In this document: positions 51,911 through 60,262 of the stretch, piece by piece
Position numbering within the stretch: the first letter of the stretch is position 1
Layout of the letters: each line of letters opens with the position of its first letter
Assembly (NCBI RefSeq): GCF_016924145.1
Contig: NZ_JAFFZO010000014.1
Coordinates: 1-64,000, forward strand
DNA length: 64,000 nucleotides
Origin: Amphritea pacifica
GTDB taxonomy: Bacteria; Pseudomonadota; Gammaproteobacteria; Pseudomonadales; Balneatricaceae
Direction: 5' to 3'
The notes under the pieces: generated by a model
What the model saw: the letters and a program-made list of their open reading frames with translations, nothing else
Told to the model about the DNA's origin: nothing
Database searches by the model: none
Made by a program: the position numbers and the translations under genes

Positions 51911-53014
51911 TTACTTCAAAACGATACAGGCGGGGAGTGAGCAGTTGGCCTTACTATTTTTTGTAGCGCTGACATTGCTGAGTTCATTCAGGCTGTCGCG
52001 GTAGGCAGGCTGCTCCGGTGCGATGGCGACGGCACAGCGGATCGATTCGATCGCGGCCGCTGTGCAACCTGTTTGCATCAGCGTGTAAGCCAGATTATTC
52101 CAGCCCGCCGCGGGCGTATTGCTGTGGTTAATATAGCGGACGAAATAATCGGCGGCTGAACGGTAATGCTGCCGGGCATAGTGGATATTGCCCAGCCCCA
52201 TCAGTGCGGTAGCGTTGTCGGGCCACTGCTTTAAGGCGGTCCGGTAGGCCTGTTCTGCCGCTTGCTGCAGCGCCGGGGTGTGCGAACCCAGTTGCTCAAG
52301 TTTATTGACGGCGGCGGTATAACGTAGCGGGGTGGCGGTTGCGGGTAGTTGGTCGGGGGACAGTATCACTCTGGCCCAGTGGTCTGCCCGTGACCAGGTT
52401 TTTTCAAACAGTGAGAGGTCGGTCGGATAGCGTTTGTCGGGGCCTGAGCGCAGCAGGATCTGTTGCGCATTCAGGTCATAACCGATAGCCACCGCGAAAT
52501 GCCACTGGGGTAGCCAGCTGAACCCCAGGTTTTGCATCACCAGCACCGGGTGTCCGGCATCCAGCTCCCGTAATATATCGCTGACATCGGGCTTCAGAGG
52601 ATAGACGATCAGGTTAAACTGCCGTGCCCTGGCTTCCATCTCAACCGCCAGAGTCCCCCCTTTTTTGGGAATATAAAGGGAAGGGCGCAGTTGTTCCGGA
52701 GTGGTTGTGATCTGGTTATAGGCCAGCATGGTTGCCAGTGAAGCGGGGCCGCACTGGTCATCCTGCTGTGGGAAATAGGCAAGACCATCGATCTCTGCGA
52801 CTCCCTGGATAGCAGGGTCAGCTGTTAATGAGTCGATTAGTCTCTGATTGCTGCTACAGCCGGTTATCAGCACTGTTGCGGTCAGCAACAGTGCTGCAAA
52901 CAGCACAGTGGATAACCGGTAAAGCAGTGTGTCAGCCCTGTTAGCGATTGATGCAGTGAACAAAGCTGAACAGGTCGGTGGCACAGAGCATATCGGTGAT
53001 GACAAAAACGACAA
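51911..53014 (-). CDS. PA2778-family C39-like cysteine peptidase lipoprotein with TPRs
   Basis: A protein of up to 367 residues. After a hydrophobic segment and lipobox LITGCSS comes a C39-like papain-fold domain with the nucleophile in DDQCGPASLATML and the His in QWHFAVAIGYD. TPR-like repeats follow (ALMGLGNIHYARQHYRSAADYF, GWNNLAYTLMQTG). This matches the PA2778 family. The frame as drawn overlaps the upstream PA2779-family gene by 74 bp; an internal start nearer the hydrophobic segment is likelier, but no strong site is seen. Likely an envelope peptidase. Confidence 0.8.
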   Translation of the reverse strand: MSFLSSPICSVPPTCSALFTASIANRADTLLYRLSTVLFAALLLTATVLITGCSSNQRLIDSLTADPAIQGVAEIDGLAYFPQQDDQCGPASLATMLAYNQITTTPEQLRPSLYIPKKGGTLAVEMEARARQFNLIVYPLKPDVSDILRELDAGHPVLVMQNLGFSWLPQWHFAVAIGYDLNAQQILLRSGPDKRYPTDLSLFEKTWSRADHWARVILSPDQLPATATPLRYTAAVNKLEQLGSHTPALQQAAEQAYRTALKQWPDNATALMGLGNIHYARQHYRSAADYFVRYINHSNTPAAGWNNLAYTLMQTGCTAAAIESIRCAVAIAPEQPAYRDSLNELSNVSATKNSKANCSLPACIVLK

Positions 53015-53348
53015 ACACCAGACCGACTAACCCCAGAATACCTTCACCGGCAGGTTGCGAGGCCAGGTTTGCGTTTAACTGACTGATCTCATCCGGTGTC
53101 AGGCTGGCGACCCGTTGCTGAAGTTCCTGTGGATCAACTCCCATATCGATAAGCTGTTGTTGCAGTTCGGCCGATTCCAGCTTCTGTATCAGATCACTTT
53201 TAGTGTACTGCTGGTGTTCTGACTGGATAATGGTCTCGGTTGAAACCATTGCGGCATTCGCGGTTACGCTTTGAAAACTCATCACCAGCATGAATGCGAT
53301 AACCATCCGGCCGATCCAGGTACGTCTGAGAGTGTTGTGTAGCATCAT
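52941..53348 (-). CDS. PA2779-family membrane protein
   Basis: A 135-residue protein. An N-terminal signal-like segment (VIAFMLVMSFQSVTANA-AMV) precedes a helical region (LIQKLESAELQQQLIDMGVDPQELQQRVASLTPDEISQLNA) and a C-terminal TM helix (LGLVGLVFVVFVITDML). This is the layout of the PA2779 family, which regularly accompanies PA2778-type peptidases as here. The gene is upstream of, and overlaps, the peptidase gene. The pair's function is not established. Confidence 0.82.
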   Translation of the reverse strand: MMLHNTLRRTWIGRMVIAFMLVMSFQSVTANAAMVSTETIIQSEHQQYTKSDLIQKLESAELQQQLIDMGVDPQELQQRVASLTPDEISQLNANLASQPAGEGILGLVGLVFVVFVITDMLCATDLFSFVHCINR

Positions 53349-53561
53349 GATCTATATCCTTTTATGGGCAGCTATTCCCCCCGGCACAGCGGCTTTATAA
53401 TTAAACTGATCCAGCCGTTTAGCTAAATCACCTGAATTTACAAACAGTTGACCCTACCAGTGTAGCTCAGTTTGTAACAAGTAACGCGGTGAGTGTAATA
53501 CACCCCAGGTTAAGACAACAACCCGCAGTGGTAATGCGGCTGGTAACCCCGGGCGCAGGCA

Positions 53562-53594
53562 TAAAAAAGCCAGCAGAGCGGCTGCTGGCTTTAT
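53562..53594 (-). terminator. Terminator of ABC-F gene
   Basis: On the minus strand AAAGCCAGCAG, a short loop and CTGCTGGCTTTTTT form an 11-bp stem with a T run, about 18 bp past the ABC-F stop codon. Confidence 0.8.
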
Positions 53595-53611
53595 TGATGG
53601 CTGGGGCGTGC

Positions 53612-55207
53612 TTAGCCTGCAATCCCCTGCTTTTTCAGATACTCTTCGTAGCCACCGCGGAAGTCTGCCAGTCCATCTTCACGCATATCGATGATCCGGG
53701 TGGCCAGAGAGGAGACAAACTCCCGGTCGTGGCTGACAAAGATCAGTGTGCCGTCAAAGTTTTCCAGTGCCAGGTTCAGGGCTTCAATCGATTCCATATC
53801 CATATGGTTGGTCGGTTCGTCCATCAGCAGAATATTGGGTTGCTGCAGAATCAGTTTACCCAGCAGCATACGACCTTTTTCGCCCCCGGATAAGACTTTC
53901 ACCGATTTCTTAATTTCATTCTGTGAGAACAGCATCCGTCCCAGAGAGGCGCGGATTACCTGCTCATCAGAGCCGGACTTGGTCCACTGGGACATCCAGT
54001 CAAACAGGTTGATCTCTTCAGCAAACTCGTGGGCGTGATCCTGCGCGTAATAGCCGATATTGCTGTTTTCGGACCATTTTACCAGACCACTATCCGGGTC
54101 GAGGTCGCCATGCAGCGTTTTCAGCAGGGTTGTTTTACCGATGCCGTTGGGGCCGATAATGGCTATCCGCTCACCCACTTCCACCATCATGCTGAGATCT
54201 TTAAACAGCGGTGCTTCACCATAGCCTTTGGCCAGTCCTTCAACTTCCAGTGCCAGGCGGTGCAGTTTTTTCTCCTGATCAAAGCGGATATAGGGGCTTT
54301 GACGGCTGGATGGTTTAATATCGTTGAGCTCGATTTTCTCAATCTGTCGAGCCCGGGAGGTGGCCTGTTTCGCTTTGGATGCGTTAGCTGAGAAGCGGCT
54401 GACGAAGCTGCGCAGCTCGGCAATCTGGGCTTTTTTCTTGGCATTGTCTGACTGCAGACGCTCCTGCAGGGCTGTAGACGCGATCATATAGTCGTCATAA
54501 TTGCCCGGATAAACCCGCAGTTCACCGTAATCCAGGTCCGCCATATGGGTGCAGACCGAGTTGAGGAAGTGACGGTCGTGGGAGATGATGATCATGGTGC
54601 TGTTTCGTTCGTTGAGCACCCCTTCCAGCCAGCGAATAGTGTTGATATCCAGGTTGTTGGTTGGTTCGTCCAGCAGCATGATATCCGGGTCGGCAAACAG
54701 TGCCTGAGCCAGTAATACCCGCAGTTTCCAGCCGGGTGCCACTTCACTCATCGGACCGAAATGCTGTTCTGTAGGAATATCCAGCCCCAGCAGCAGCTCT
54801 CCGGCGCGGGATTCTGCGGTATAGCCGTCCAGTTCGGCGAACTCTACTTCCAGCTCGGCGACTTTGATGCCTTCCTCTTCGGTCATATCGGGCAGGGCGT
54901 AGATACGATCCCGCTCCTGTTTAATCTCCCATAACTCCGCATGCCCCATGATCACCGTATCGATAACTGTGAACTCTTCGAAAGCAAACTGGTCCTGACG
55001 CAGTTTACCGATACGTTCATTCGGGTCTTTGCTGACATTGCCGGAAGAGGGCTCCAGATCACCACCGAGAATCTTCATCAGGGTCGATTTTCCGCAACCG
55101 TTGGCGCCAATCAGGCCGTAACGGTTGCCCTCGCCAAATTTAACAGAGATATTTTCGAACAGAGGCTTAGCGCCAAACTGCATAGTGATATTAGCGGTAG
55201 TCAGCAA
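53612..55207 (-). CDS. ybiT: ABC-F family ATPase, YbiT-like
   Basis: A 531-residue soluble protein with two ATP-binding cassettes. The first has Walker [13 protein letters not shown] and DEPTNNLD; the second has [10 protein letters not shown], the signature LSGGEKGRM and DEPTNHMD. The Y-loop/linker lies between (about 240-320). Sequence follows E. coli YbiT closely ([58 protein letters not shown]). ABC-F factors act at the ribosomal E site to relieve stalled translation. No membrane domain. Confidence 0.92.
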   Translation of the reverse strand: MLTTANITMQFGAKPLFENISVKFGEGNRYGLIGANGCGKSTLMKILGGDLEPSSGNVSKDPNERIGKLRQDQFAFEEFTVIDTVIMGHAELWEIKQERDRIYALPDMTEEEGIKVAELEVEFAELDGYTAESRAGELLLGLDIPTEQHFGPMSEVAPGWKLRVLLAQALFADPDIMLLDEPTNNLDINTIRWLEGVLNERNSTMIIISHDRHFLNSVCTHMADLDYGELRVYPGNYDDYMIASTALQERLQSDNAKKKAQIAELRSFVSRFSANASKAKQATSRARQIEKIELNDIKPSSRQSPYIRFDQEKKLHRLALEVEGLAKGYGEAPLFKDLSMMVEVGERIAIIGPNGIGKTTLLKTLHGDLDPDSGLVKWSENSNIGYYAQDHAHEFAEEINLFDWMSQWTKSGSDEQVIRASLGRMLFSQNEIKKSVKVLSGGEKGRMLLGKLILQQPNILLMDEPTNHMDMESIEALNLALENFDGTLIFVSHDREFVSSLATRIIDMREDGLADFRGGYEEYLKKQGIAG

Positions 55208-55349
55208 AACAGGAGTCCATCAGTTTAAACGTTGAGGTAAAAATATGCGCGGTATTGTCCCACAGATCCGCTTTAAAGTGTGTGAATAGCGAGTTTCTTT
55301 TTCATAATTTAATGTGGATACTGCAGTGATTGTATAGCGGGTTGGATAT

Positions 55350-55820
55350 ATGGATAAAAAACAGCTTATAGCACAGATCATCAGCCAGCTTCAGGCTGAT
55401 CTGGATATGAATATTGCCGCTGCACATGAAGCCCGGGAGGCGGCCACCCATGAAGAGAGTGTGGCAGAAAATCAGTATGATACTCTGGGGCTGGAGGCGT
55501 CCTATCTTGCCCACGGGCAGTCTAAACGGGTGCAGGCGCTGGAGATCGATCTGACCGCCTGCCGGGCTATGCCGCAGCGGGAAGTGACTGAAAATTCAGC
55601 CATCGCGCTGGGGACATTAGTGACCCTTGAAAATGAGGCGGGAGCGGTGAAACGCTTGTTTTTAGGCCCCGCAGGCGGGGGTGTTCAGGTGACTGAGATG
55701 GCCGAAACCGTCACGGTTATTACGCCGCAATCACCTATAGGTCAGGCGTTAACCGGTCGCTATCGGGGGGATATTGTTACTCTTCCGCAGGGTGAATTTG
55801 AGATTACTGCGATCAGTTGA
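55350..55820 (+). CDS. GreA/GreB-like transcription factor family protein
   Basis: A 156-residue protein. An N-terminal helical hairpin (residues 1-75, MDKKQLIAQIISQLQADLDMN and HEAREAATHEESVAENQYDTL) precedes a C-terminal FKBP-like domain (IALGTLVTLENEAGAVKRLFLGPAGGG ... VITPQSPIGQALTGRYRGD) with the PQSPIGxAL hallmark of GreA/GreB C-terminal domains. The sequence is divergent from GreA, so it may be a regulator of RNA polymerase rather than a cleavage factor. It precedes slyD by 67 bp. Confidence 0.75.
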   Translation: MDKKQLIAQIISQLQADLDMNIAAAHEAREAATHEESVAENQYDTLGLEASYLAHGQSKRVQALEIDLTACRAMPQREVTENSAIALGTLVTLENEAGAVKRLFLGPAGGGVQVTEMAETVTVITPQSPIGQALTGRYRGDIVTLPQGEFEITAIS

Positions 55821-55887
55821 TGACGTATAATCCCGGCAACCGTTTCGCTGGGTGATTGTCAGCCCGGCAGCAGATTAAGGAATCCTC

Positions 55888-56370
55888 ATGAGTGTTACCA
55901 AAGATAAAGTTGTGCAGTTTCATTACCACCTGACTGACGCAGACAACAGTGTTGAAGAAACCACACGGGGAGGCTCCCCCATGGCTTACCTGCATGGTCA
56001 TAACAATATGATCAGTGGTCTCGAGAAGGTGATGGAGGGTAAAGCGGTAGGGGATACTTTTTCCGTCACTCTTACACCTCAGGAAGCCTATGGTGAGTTT
56101 CTGCCAGACTGTGAACAGCGTATTCCGGTAAAACATCTGCAGGGCGCAAAAAAGTGGCGTCCGGGGATGGTGGGTACTGTGCATACTGAGGAGGGACTGC
56201 GGCAGGTTAAAGTGGTTAAGGTCGGCAAATTTATGGTGACTGTGGATAATAACCACCCACTGGCGGGTAAAATCCTGACTTTCGATATCGAAATTGTTGA
56301 TGTCCGTGATGCTTCAGCCGAGGAGATCGCTCATGGTCACGCCCATGGGGATGGCGGCCATCATCACTAA
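55888..56370 (+). CDS. slyD: FKBP-type peptidyl-prolyl isomerase SlyD
   Basis: A 160-residue protein. The FKBP domain (VVQFHYHLTDADN, GLEKVMEGKAVGDTF) carries the IF chaperone insert (TLTPQEAYGEF ... KVVKVGKFMVTVDNNHPLAGK) and ends in a His-rich, metal-binding tail (HGHAHGDGGHHH), shorter than in E. coli SlyD. It catalyses prolyl isomerisation and can deliver Ni to hydrogenase maturation; hydrogenase genes are not in the window. The start at 55888 follows AAGGAATCC. Confidence 0.9.
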   Translation: MSVTKDKVVQFHYHLTDADNSVEETTRGGSPMAYLHGHNNMISGLEKVMEGKAVGDTFSVTLTPQEAYGEFLPDCEQRIPVKHLQGAKKWRPGMVGTVHTEEGLRQVKVVKVGKFMVTVDNNHPLAGKILTFDIEIVDVRDASAEEIAHGHAHGDGGHHH

Positions 56371-56390
56371 AACGCCGTTAAGAGCAGATC

Positions 56391-56554
56391 GCGGCTTCGC
56401 CGCTAGCTAGACGTCGCTTCGCGACTTGCTCGTAGCTGGAAAAAGCAAATTTATTTCAAGATTTTTATCTGTTTTGATCTTTTTCTAACAAGGAAAACGC
56501 AGTTTTCCATCTAGCAGGGGCCGCAGGCCCCGTTCTGGAAAGCGACGAGGTCGC
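56391..56554. repeat. Cluster of five triloop palindromes
   Basis: Five perfect hairpins, each with a 3-nt loop, lie between slyD and the hydrolase-OsmC gene: GCGGC-TTC-GCCGC (56391-56403), GTCGC-TTC-GCGAC (56413-56425), GGAAAAC-GCA-GTTTTCC (56492-56508), GGGGCC-GCA-GGCCCC (56517-56531) and GCGAC-GAG-GTCGC (56542-56554). CTAG-type linkers (GCTAGCTAG, CTAGCAGG) separate several of them. No gene or T-tract terminator is present. Confidence 0.75.
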
Positions 56555-56659
56555 GTCTGTTTTTTGATTTAGCCGCACAATCTTCCCGATAGAGAAATTC
56601 TAATGGCTCCCTTCTGAAATCTGATTAATACTCGTTGGTAAATCAGATCAGGGGGAACT

Positions 56660-57889
56660 ATGAAAACTGAACGTTTGGAATTTACCGGCCATGATGGCTC
56701 AATACTGGCGGCAAGTCTTGATCTGCCGGTGGGTAAGCCCAGTGCTTACGCGCTGTTTGCCCACTGTTTTACCTGTTCCAAAGATTTGCAGGCTTCGCGG
56801 CGTATTGCTCAGCGGCTGGCGTCGTTAGGGATTGCGGTGTTGCGATTTGATTTTACCGGATTGGGCCACTCTCAGGGGGAGTTTGCCAATACTGGCTTTA
56901 GCTCAAATATGCAGGATCTGTTGTTGGCGGTTGATTTTCTCCGGGAGCACTATACTGCGCCCCAGTTACTGATAGGTCACTCTCTGGGAGGGGCGGCCAT
57001 TCTCGCTATTGCTGCTGAGGTTCCTGAGGCTAAAGCGGTCGTCACTATCGGTACACCTGCCGATCCGCAGCATGTGCTGCACAACCTGGGGGATCAACTG
57101 GGTGAGATCTGCACTGAAGGGGAGGCCCTGGTTAATCTGGCTGGACGGGAGTTTACTATCAAACGGCGGTTTGTAGATGATATCGCCTCGGTTTCTCTGG
57201 AACAGGCTGTTAAAGGTTTACGTAAGGCGTTGCTGGTGATGCATGCGCCGCTGGATACGGTGGTCGGATTGGATAATGCTGCACGGATCTTCCAGATGGC
57301 TAAGCATCCGAAAAGCTTTGTTACACTGGATTCTGCTGATCATCTGTTGAGCGAGCAGAAAGATGCTGATTATGCGGCTGAGCTGATATCCACCTGGGCG
57401 CAGCGCTATATCGATATTCAGATCTTACCTAAGTATATTAATGCACCGGAAGGCATTATCCGGGTAAGCGAGGCTGATTCTGATGGTTTTACTCAGGATA
57501 TCAGCGTAGCCGGTCATCATCTGGTTGCGGATGAACCGGTCAGCTATGGCGGCAACTATCTGGGCCCGAGTCCCTATCAACTGGTGGCTGCCGGTCTGGG
57601 TGCCTGTACCTCTATGACGATCAGAATGTACGCCCGGCAAAAAAAGATTCCGCTGCAACACGTTCAGGTGGATGTATCACACGCTAAAGTTCATGCTGAC
57701 GACTGTGCTTCCTGTGACACTGTTAACGGTAAAGTCGATCAGTTTGAACGGCTGATTACCCTGACCGGCGAACTGTCAGACGAGCAGCGTCAACGCTTGC
57801 TTGAAATTGCTGATCGCTGTCCGGTGCATAAAACCCTTGAAGGGGAGATCAGCATTGTCACCCGGTTAACGGGCTCCCGGGCTGAATAG
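56660..57889 (+). CDS. Alpha/beta hydrolase-OsmC fusion protein
   Basis: A 409-residue two-domain protein. The alpha/beta hydrolase (1-255) has the nucleophile elbow GHSLGG and catalytic His in DSADHLL, and resembles dienelactone-hydrolase-like esterases. The OsmC domain (270-405) has the peroxidatic Cys in GLGACTSMT and the second Cys in DRCPVHKTL. OsmC proteins reduce organic hydroperoxides, so the fusion may process oxidised or acylated substrates. The start at 56660 follows AGGGGGA. Confidence 0.87.
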   Translation: MKTERLEFTGHDGSILAASLDLPVGKPSAYALFAHCFTCSKDLQASRRIAQRLASLGIAVLRFDFTGLGHSQGEFANTGFSSNMQDLLLAVDFLREHYTAPQLLIGHSLGGAAILAIAAEVPEAKAVVTIGTPADPQHVLHNLGDQLGEICTEGEALVNLAGREFTIKRRFVDDIASVSLEQAVKGLRKALLVMHAPLDTVVGLDNAARIFQMAKHPKSFVTLDSADHLLSEQKDADYAAELISTWAQRYIDIQILPKYINAPEGIIRVSEADSDGFTQDISVAGHHLVADEPVSYGGNYLGPSPYQLVAAGLGACTSMTIRMYARQKKIPLQHVQVDVSHAKVHADDCASCDTVNGKVDQFERLITLTGELSDEQRQRLLEIADRCPVHKTLEGEISIVTRLTGSRAE

Positions 57890-57961
57890 GCATCCGGTTC
57901 TGCCGCTCAGAATAGGCTACACTTAAGAGCATCCTGGAATTTTGTAGGCGGGGACTGTATT

Positions 57962-58885
57962 TTGGAAGGCGATTTAGAAAATTTCCTTCATATTCTGGAT
58001 TGTCTGCCAGTGGCTGCAATGGTGCTGATGTTCAACGAAGATTCGCTGAGAGAGCCGGGTCGGCAGAGCATTGTCTACGTCAATCAAAAATATCAGCAAC
58101 TGATAGGTTTGCCTCTCGATCTGATGCCCAGCCAGGACGACGGGATGGTGGTCGCGCCTTCTGAGACTCAGCCGCAGGAAAAAATGTTGCTGTTTTGCCG
58201 CAGCATTGTCCAGCAGCTAAGGGAAGCGCATGGTAGCGTCCAGGAGCGGTTACAGGTCCGTTGCAGTGATGGCAACGAGCGTGACTTTCAGGTGACAGGA
58301 GATAACTGCACAGTTATCCAGGATCATTACCTGATCACTTTTCAGGAGGTAACCCGCTTTACCGCTGAGATTGAGCAGCTGAAGCAACAGTCAGAGATCG
58401 ATCAGTTGACCGGCGTTTTTAATCAGCACCATCTGCTTAGAAGGCTTGCCGCAGAGGTTGAGCGGGCACAGTCGAGCGGTACAGGTTTTACCCTGATGAT
58501 GTTTGATCTCGATTTTTTTAAGGATGTGAATGATCACTATGGTCATAACTGCGGTGATCAGGTTTTAATCACCACTGTTGATATTATCCGCACAGCGCTG
58601 AGCGGTGTTGATTGTCTGGCCCGCTGGAATGGCGCTGATTTTGTCGTGTTGATGCGTGAAGATAACCCGGGAATCGCACGGCAGGTGATTCAGAAAGCCT
58701 GGCAGGGGGTGCGTGCACATACCTTTTGCTGGCAGGATTCAACCTTTGCCATGACCACAACCGTGGGGCTGACCACCTACCGGCGGGGGGATACTCCTGA
58801 GTCGATTCTGGACCGTGCAGATCTTGCATTAAAGCGGGGTAAGCGGGTGGGTGGCGACTTTATATTTGTTGATGATAGTGGCTGA
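57962..58885 (+). CDS. PAS-GGDEF protein with degenerate active site
   Basis: A 307-residue soluble protein. A PAS domain (10-135; CLPVAAMVLMF ... YVNQKYQQLIGLPLDL) is followed by a GGDEF-fold domain (150-300; EIDQLTGVFNQHHLLRRLAAE, MMFDLDFFKDVNDHYGHNCGD). The active-site loop reads WNGADFVVLM, so GGDEF has become NGADF and diguanylate cyclase activity is unlikely. It may bind GTP or c-di-GMP as a receptor, or act only as a sensor. The start is TTG at 57962 with GGGGA. Confidence 0.82.
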   Translation: MEGDLENFLHILDCLPVAAMVLMFNEDSLREPGRQSIVYVNQKYQQLIGLPLDLMPSQDDGMVVAPSETQPQEKMLLFCRSIVQQLREAHGSVQERLQVRCSDGNERDFQVTGDNCTVIQDHYLITFQEVTRFTAEIEQLKQQSEIDQLTGVFNQHHLLRRLAAEVERAQSSGTGFTLMMFDLDFFKDVNDHYGHNCGDQVLITTVDIIRTALSGVDCLARWNGADFVVLMREDNPGIARQVIQKAWQGVRAHTFCWQDSTFAMTTTVGLTTYRRGDTPESILDRADLALKRGKRVGGDFIFVDDSG

Positions 58886-58942
58886 AAATACCGCCTATTC
58901 AGTCATTTATCTAATCTGACACTGTATTTCAAGGGGAAAAAG

Positions 58943-59425
58943 CTAACCCCACTGCTGCAGTTCAAGTGCTTTGTGGCGAATCTTTTCCATCAGACCCAGC
59001 AGTTGATGCAGCTCCTCATCTGAGAGTGCAGAGAGGATAAACGCTTCCCGGGCGAGTATCAGCGGCACAAGTTTTTTGTAGATTCCCCTGCCTTTTTCGG
59101 TCAGGCTGAGCCGGGTGTAACGGCGGTCATCATGGTCTTCCTGCTGATGTATTAACTCTGAATCTCTCAGCCGTGAGATAGTGCGGCTGACCTGCATCTT
59201 TTCCAGATTGCAATGAGCTGCTATCTCTTTCGCAGACATCGCATTCTTATTGCCAAGGGCAGCCATGATCCGCCACTCCTGACGATTGAGATTAAAACGC
59301 CCTGAATAGAGCTGGGATATCGACTGGCTGACCGCTGTATCCAGGGTTGCTAACTGGTAGGGAAAATAATGGCTCAGATCCAGATGCTGTTCTTTAGTGT
59401 CCTGAGTGGCATGTTTATCGTTCAC
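58943..59425 (-). CDS. MarR-family transcriptional regulator
   Basis: A 160-residue winged-helix regulator. The MarR DNA-binding core reads LNRQEWRIMAALGNKNAMSA to EIAAHCNLEKMQVSRTISRL, with the wing DDRRYTRLSLTEKGRGIY. It diverges from the VOC-family gene at 59673 across 247 bp of AT-rich DNA and may regulate it. Ligand unknown; family members often sense aromatic or oxidising compounds. Confidence 0.87.
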   Translation of the reverse strand: MNDKHATQDTKEQHLDLSHYFPYQLATLDTAVSQSISQLYSGRFNLNRQEWRIMAALGNKNAMSAKEIAAHCNLEKMQVSRTISRLRDSELIHQQEDHDDRRYTRLSLTEKGRGIYKKLVPLILAREAFILSALSDEELHQLLGLMEKIRHKALELQQWG

Positions 59426-59672
59426 TAAGGTATATCTCTAATGGGCCAGAAATAACATTTATTTTATATGGTTATTATAGAAAAAGACAATTTCCAGTTA
59501 TTGAATAATCAAACTTTCTTTAATTTACATCATAAAAACAGTGAGTTATTGATAGAGACTTACGTCCTGATAATAGTCACGGCTGTTACCTGTCTGGTCT
59601 GATCTGTAGTGAGATGCTACTTTGGGGATAACTAAAACCTAATAATAACAATTAACTATGAGAGGCTTTGTC

Positions 59673-60218
59673 ATGATTCAGATTGAACAGATACATCACG
59701 TTGCATACCGTTGCAACGATGCGAAAGAGACCGTTGAGTTTTATAAAGATGTGCTGAATATGGACTTTCTGGTCGCGATAGCGGAAGACCGTGTTCCCTC
59801 TACCAAAGAGCCTGATCCCTATATGCATCTGTTTCTGGATGCCGGAAATGGCAACATTCTGGCGTTTTTTGAGTTGCCAACCAAGCCAAAAATGGACCGG
59901 GATCAGAATACTCCGGCGTGGGTGCAGCATATCGCTTTCCGGGTAAAAGATGAGGCCGCTTTACTGGCCGCAAAAGCAGAGATTGAGTCAAAAGGGATCA
60001 GCGTTATCGGACCTACCGAGCATGGTATTATTCGTTCAATCTACTTTTTTGATCCGAATGGTCATCGTCTCGAGCTGACGTATGTGAAAGGCACTGATGA
60101 GCAGATGAGCGAACTGCAGCGGGTTGCACCGCTAATGCTGGAAGAGTGGTCCCGGACTAAGAAGGCACCGAAACATGCGGCCTGGTTGCATGAAGAGGAG
60201 TTTAACGGCCTGGATTAA
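59673..60218 (+). CDS. VOC-family (glyoxalase/dioxygenase-fold) protein
   Basis: A 181-residue protein with paired beta-alpha-beta-beta-beta modules. Metal ligands are plausibly His in QIHHVAYRC, His in WVQHIAFRV and Glu in GHRLELTYV. The DPNGHRLELTY motif is typical of VOC enzymes. The start at 59673 follows AGAGG; an ATG at 59658 is possible. Substrate not deducible; the divergent MarR gene suggests an inducible catabolic or detoxification role. Confidence 0.83.
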   Translation: MIQIEQIHHVAYRCNDAKETVEFYKDVLNMDFLVAIAEDRVPSTKEPDPYMHLFLDAGNGNILAFFELPTKPKMDRDQNTPAWVQHIAFRVKDEAALLAAKAEIESKGISVIGPTEHGIIRSIYFFDPNGHRLELTYVKGTDEQMSELQRVAPLMLEEWSRTKKAPKHAAWLHEEEFNGLD

Positions 60219-60236
60219 GCCAGCTGCTGTTGCAGG

Positions 60237-60262
60237 AAACGGAGGCCCAGCCTCCGTTTTTT
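60237..60262. terminator. Bidirectional terminator
   Basis: AAACGGAGGC (60237-60246) pairs with GCCTCCGTTT (60250-60259), followed by TTT. It sits between the convergent VOC and ion-channel genes, 19 bp after the VOC stop, and overlaps the last bases of the channel frame. Confidence 0.85.
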
